From NCBI GenBank assembly GCA_958299035.1, contig CATQJL010000305.1:72322792-72386791 (forward strand): a stretch of DNA of 64,000 nucleotides, in the 5' to 3' direction. Of this stretch, positions 63,710-64,000 are shown piece after piece. A model generated the notes under the pieces. It was not told where the DNA came from. It ran no database searches and saw nothing but the letters and a program-made list of their open reading frames with translations. The DNA comes from Cylicocyclus nassatus (Eukaryota; Nematoda; Chromadorea; Rhabditida; Strongylidae). A program made the position numbers and the translations under genes. Positions within the stretch are counted from its first letter, which is position 1. Every line of letters starts with the position of its first letter.

Positions 63710-64000
63710 AGGCAGCGTCCACTCTAAGTTAAGGGCTTGAGTTTTTGGCAGCATATGATATTAGGGCCCCCTATCAAGCCAGTGCCCAAGTTATGGCGCA
63801 AAATTCGGAAGCGAGAAATTTGCTTCAGAATAACGAAGATGCACGAGGACCCCCAGACGGCATTGCCCTCCCATCCGCCGCCCATCCGTGCGCGCCCATC
63901 CAATCACCGTTTCAGAAAGCTGGCCTGTGGGTTCTTCGGAACGGGGATTGTCACCTACTAAAATTGTTTTTCTAAGTTTTGGCTTCTTACCACTTCATTT
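63710..64000. mobile_element. AGGCAG/TTAA family element cut by the window end
   Basis: It begins AGGCAGCGTCC directly after the TTAA that ends the previous copy, so two family members are back to back and share one TTAA. The next 80 bp (GGGCCCCCTATCAAGCCAGT) resemble the inner arm of the 1.6-kb copy at 130-1,739. Confidence 0.6.

Overview
The window reads as nuclear DNA of a parasitic roundworm, most likely a strongylid/hookworm-type (clade V) nematode. Protein-coding genes are split into many short exons, mostly 50-180 bp, by mostly short GT-AG introns with nematode-style TTTCAG acceptors. The gene set matches C. elegans single-copy genes and adds a secreted CAP/ASP protein of the kind expanded in hookworms. 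Tc1/mariner-type and TTAA-target foldback elements fill introns and intergenic DNA. The species call is inference from gene content and repeats.

Layout. 1-6,500: foldback elements of an AGGCAG/TTAA family, a tRNA-like foldback and a mariner-like relic. 6,519-7,256 (+): 3' half of a histidine acid phosphatase gene. 8,970-13,923 (-): parvin/pat-6, with a 5'-truncated LINE in its first coding intron. 16,288-22,837 (-): DDX46/Prp5 splicing helicase in 25 exons. 24,335-24,949 (-): small predicted mitochondrial membrane protein (CCSMST1-like), with a 1.9-kb Tc1-type foldback 18 bp upstream of its start codon. 29,397-32,118 (-): sphingosine-1-phosphate lyase spl-1. 32,721-34,286 (-): PQBP1. 34,407-35,594: near-perfect palindrome. 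36,231-36,712: doubtful small gene. 37,975-42,580: RTE-like retrotransposon wreckage. 44,488-45,503 (-): complete CAP/ASP secreted protein. 46,615-48,073: second large palindrome. 48,460-48,890: GC-rich element. 52,538-60,200 (-): receptor-less protein tyrosine phosphatase whose 5.4-kb intron holds nested and adjacent transposons. 60,430-64,000: more foldback elements.

Reconstructed frames are internally consistent. The exon chains of pat-6 (363 aa), spl-1 (551 aa), PQBP1 (276 aa), the CAP gene (211 aa) and the phosphatase catalytic region (322 aa) each sum to whole codons by hand. The DDX46 chain sums to about 967 codons, with a one-base uncertainty in one boundary that I did not resolve. 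All seven well-supported multi-exon genes lie on the minus strand. DDX46 and PQBP1 both act in the spliceosome; PQBP1 lies 0.6 kb upstream of spl-1, so co-transcription is possible but unproven.

The most unusual content is the density and layering of inverted-repeat elements: two very long palindromes, a TTAA-target family with at least nine copies or partial copies, insertions nested inside other insertions, and a foldback carrying tRNA-like promoter boxes in its arms. I found no CRISPR array, rRNA gene, canonical tRNA gene or bacterial-type system.
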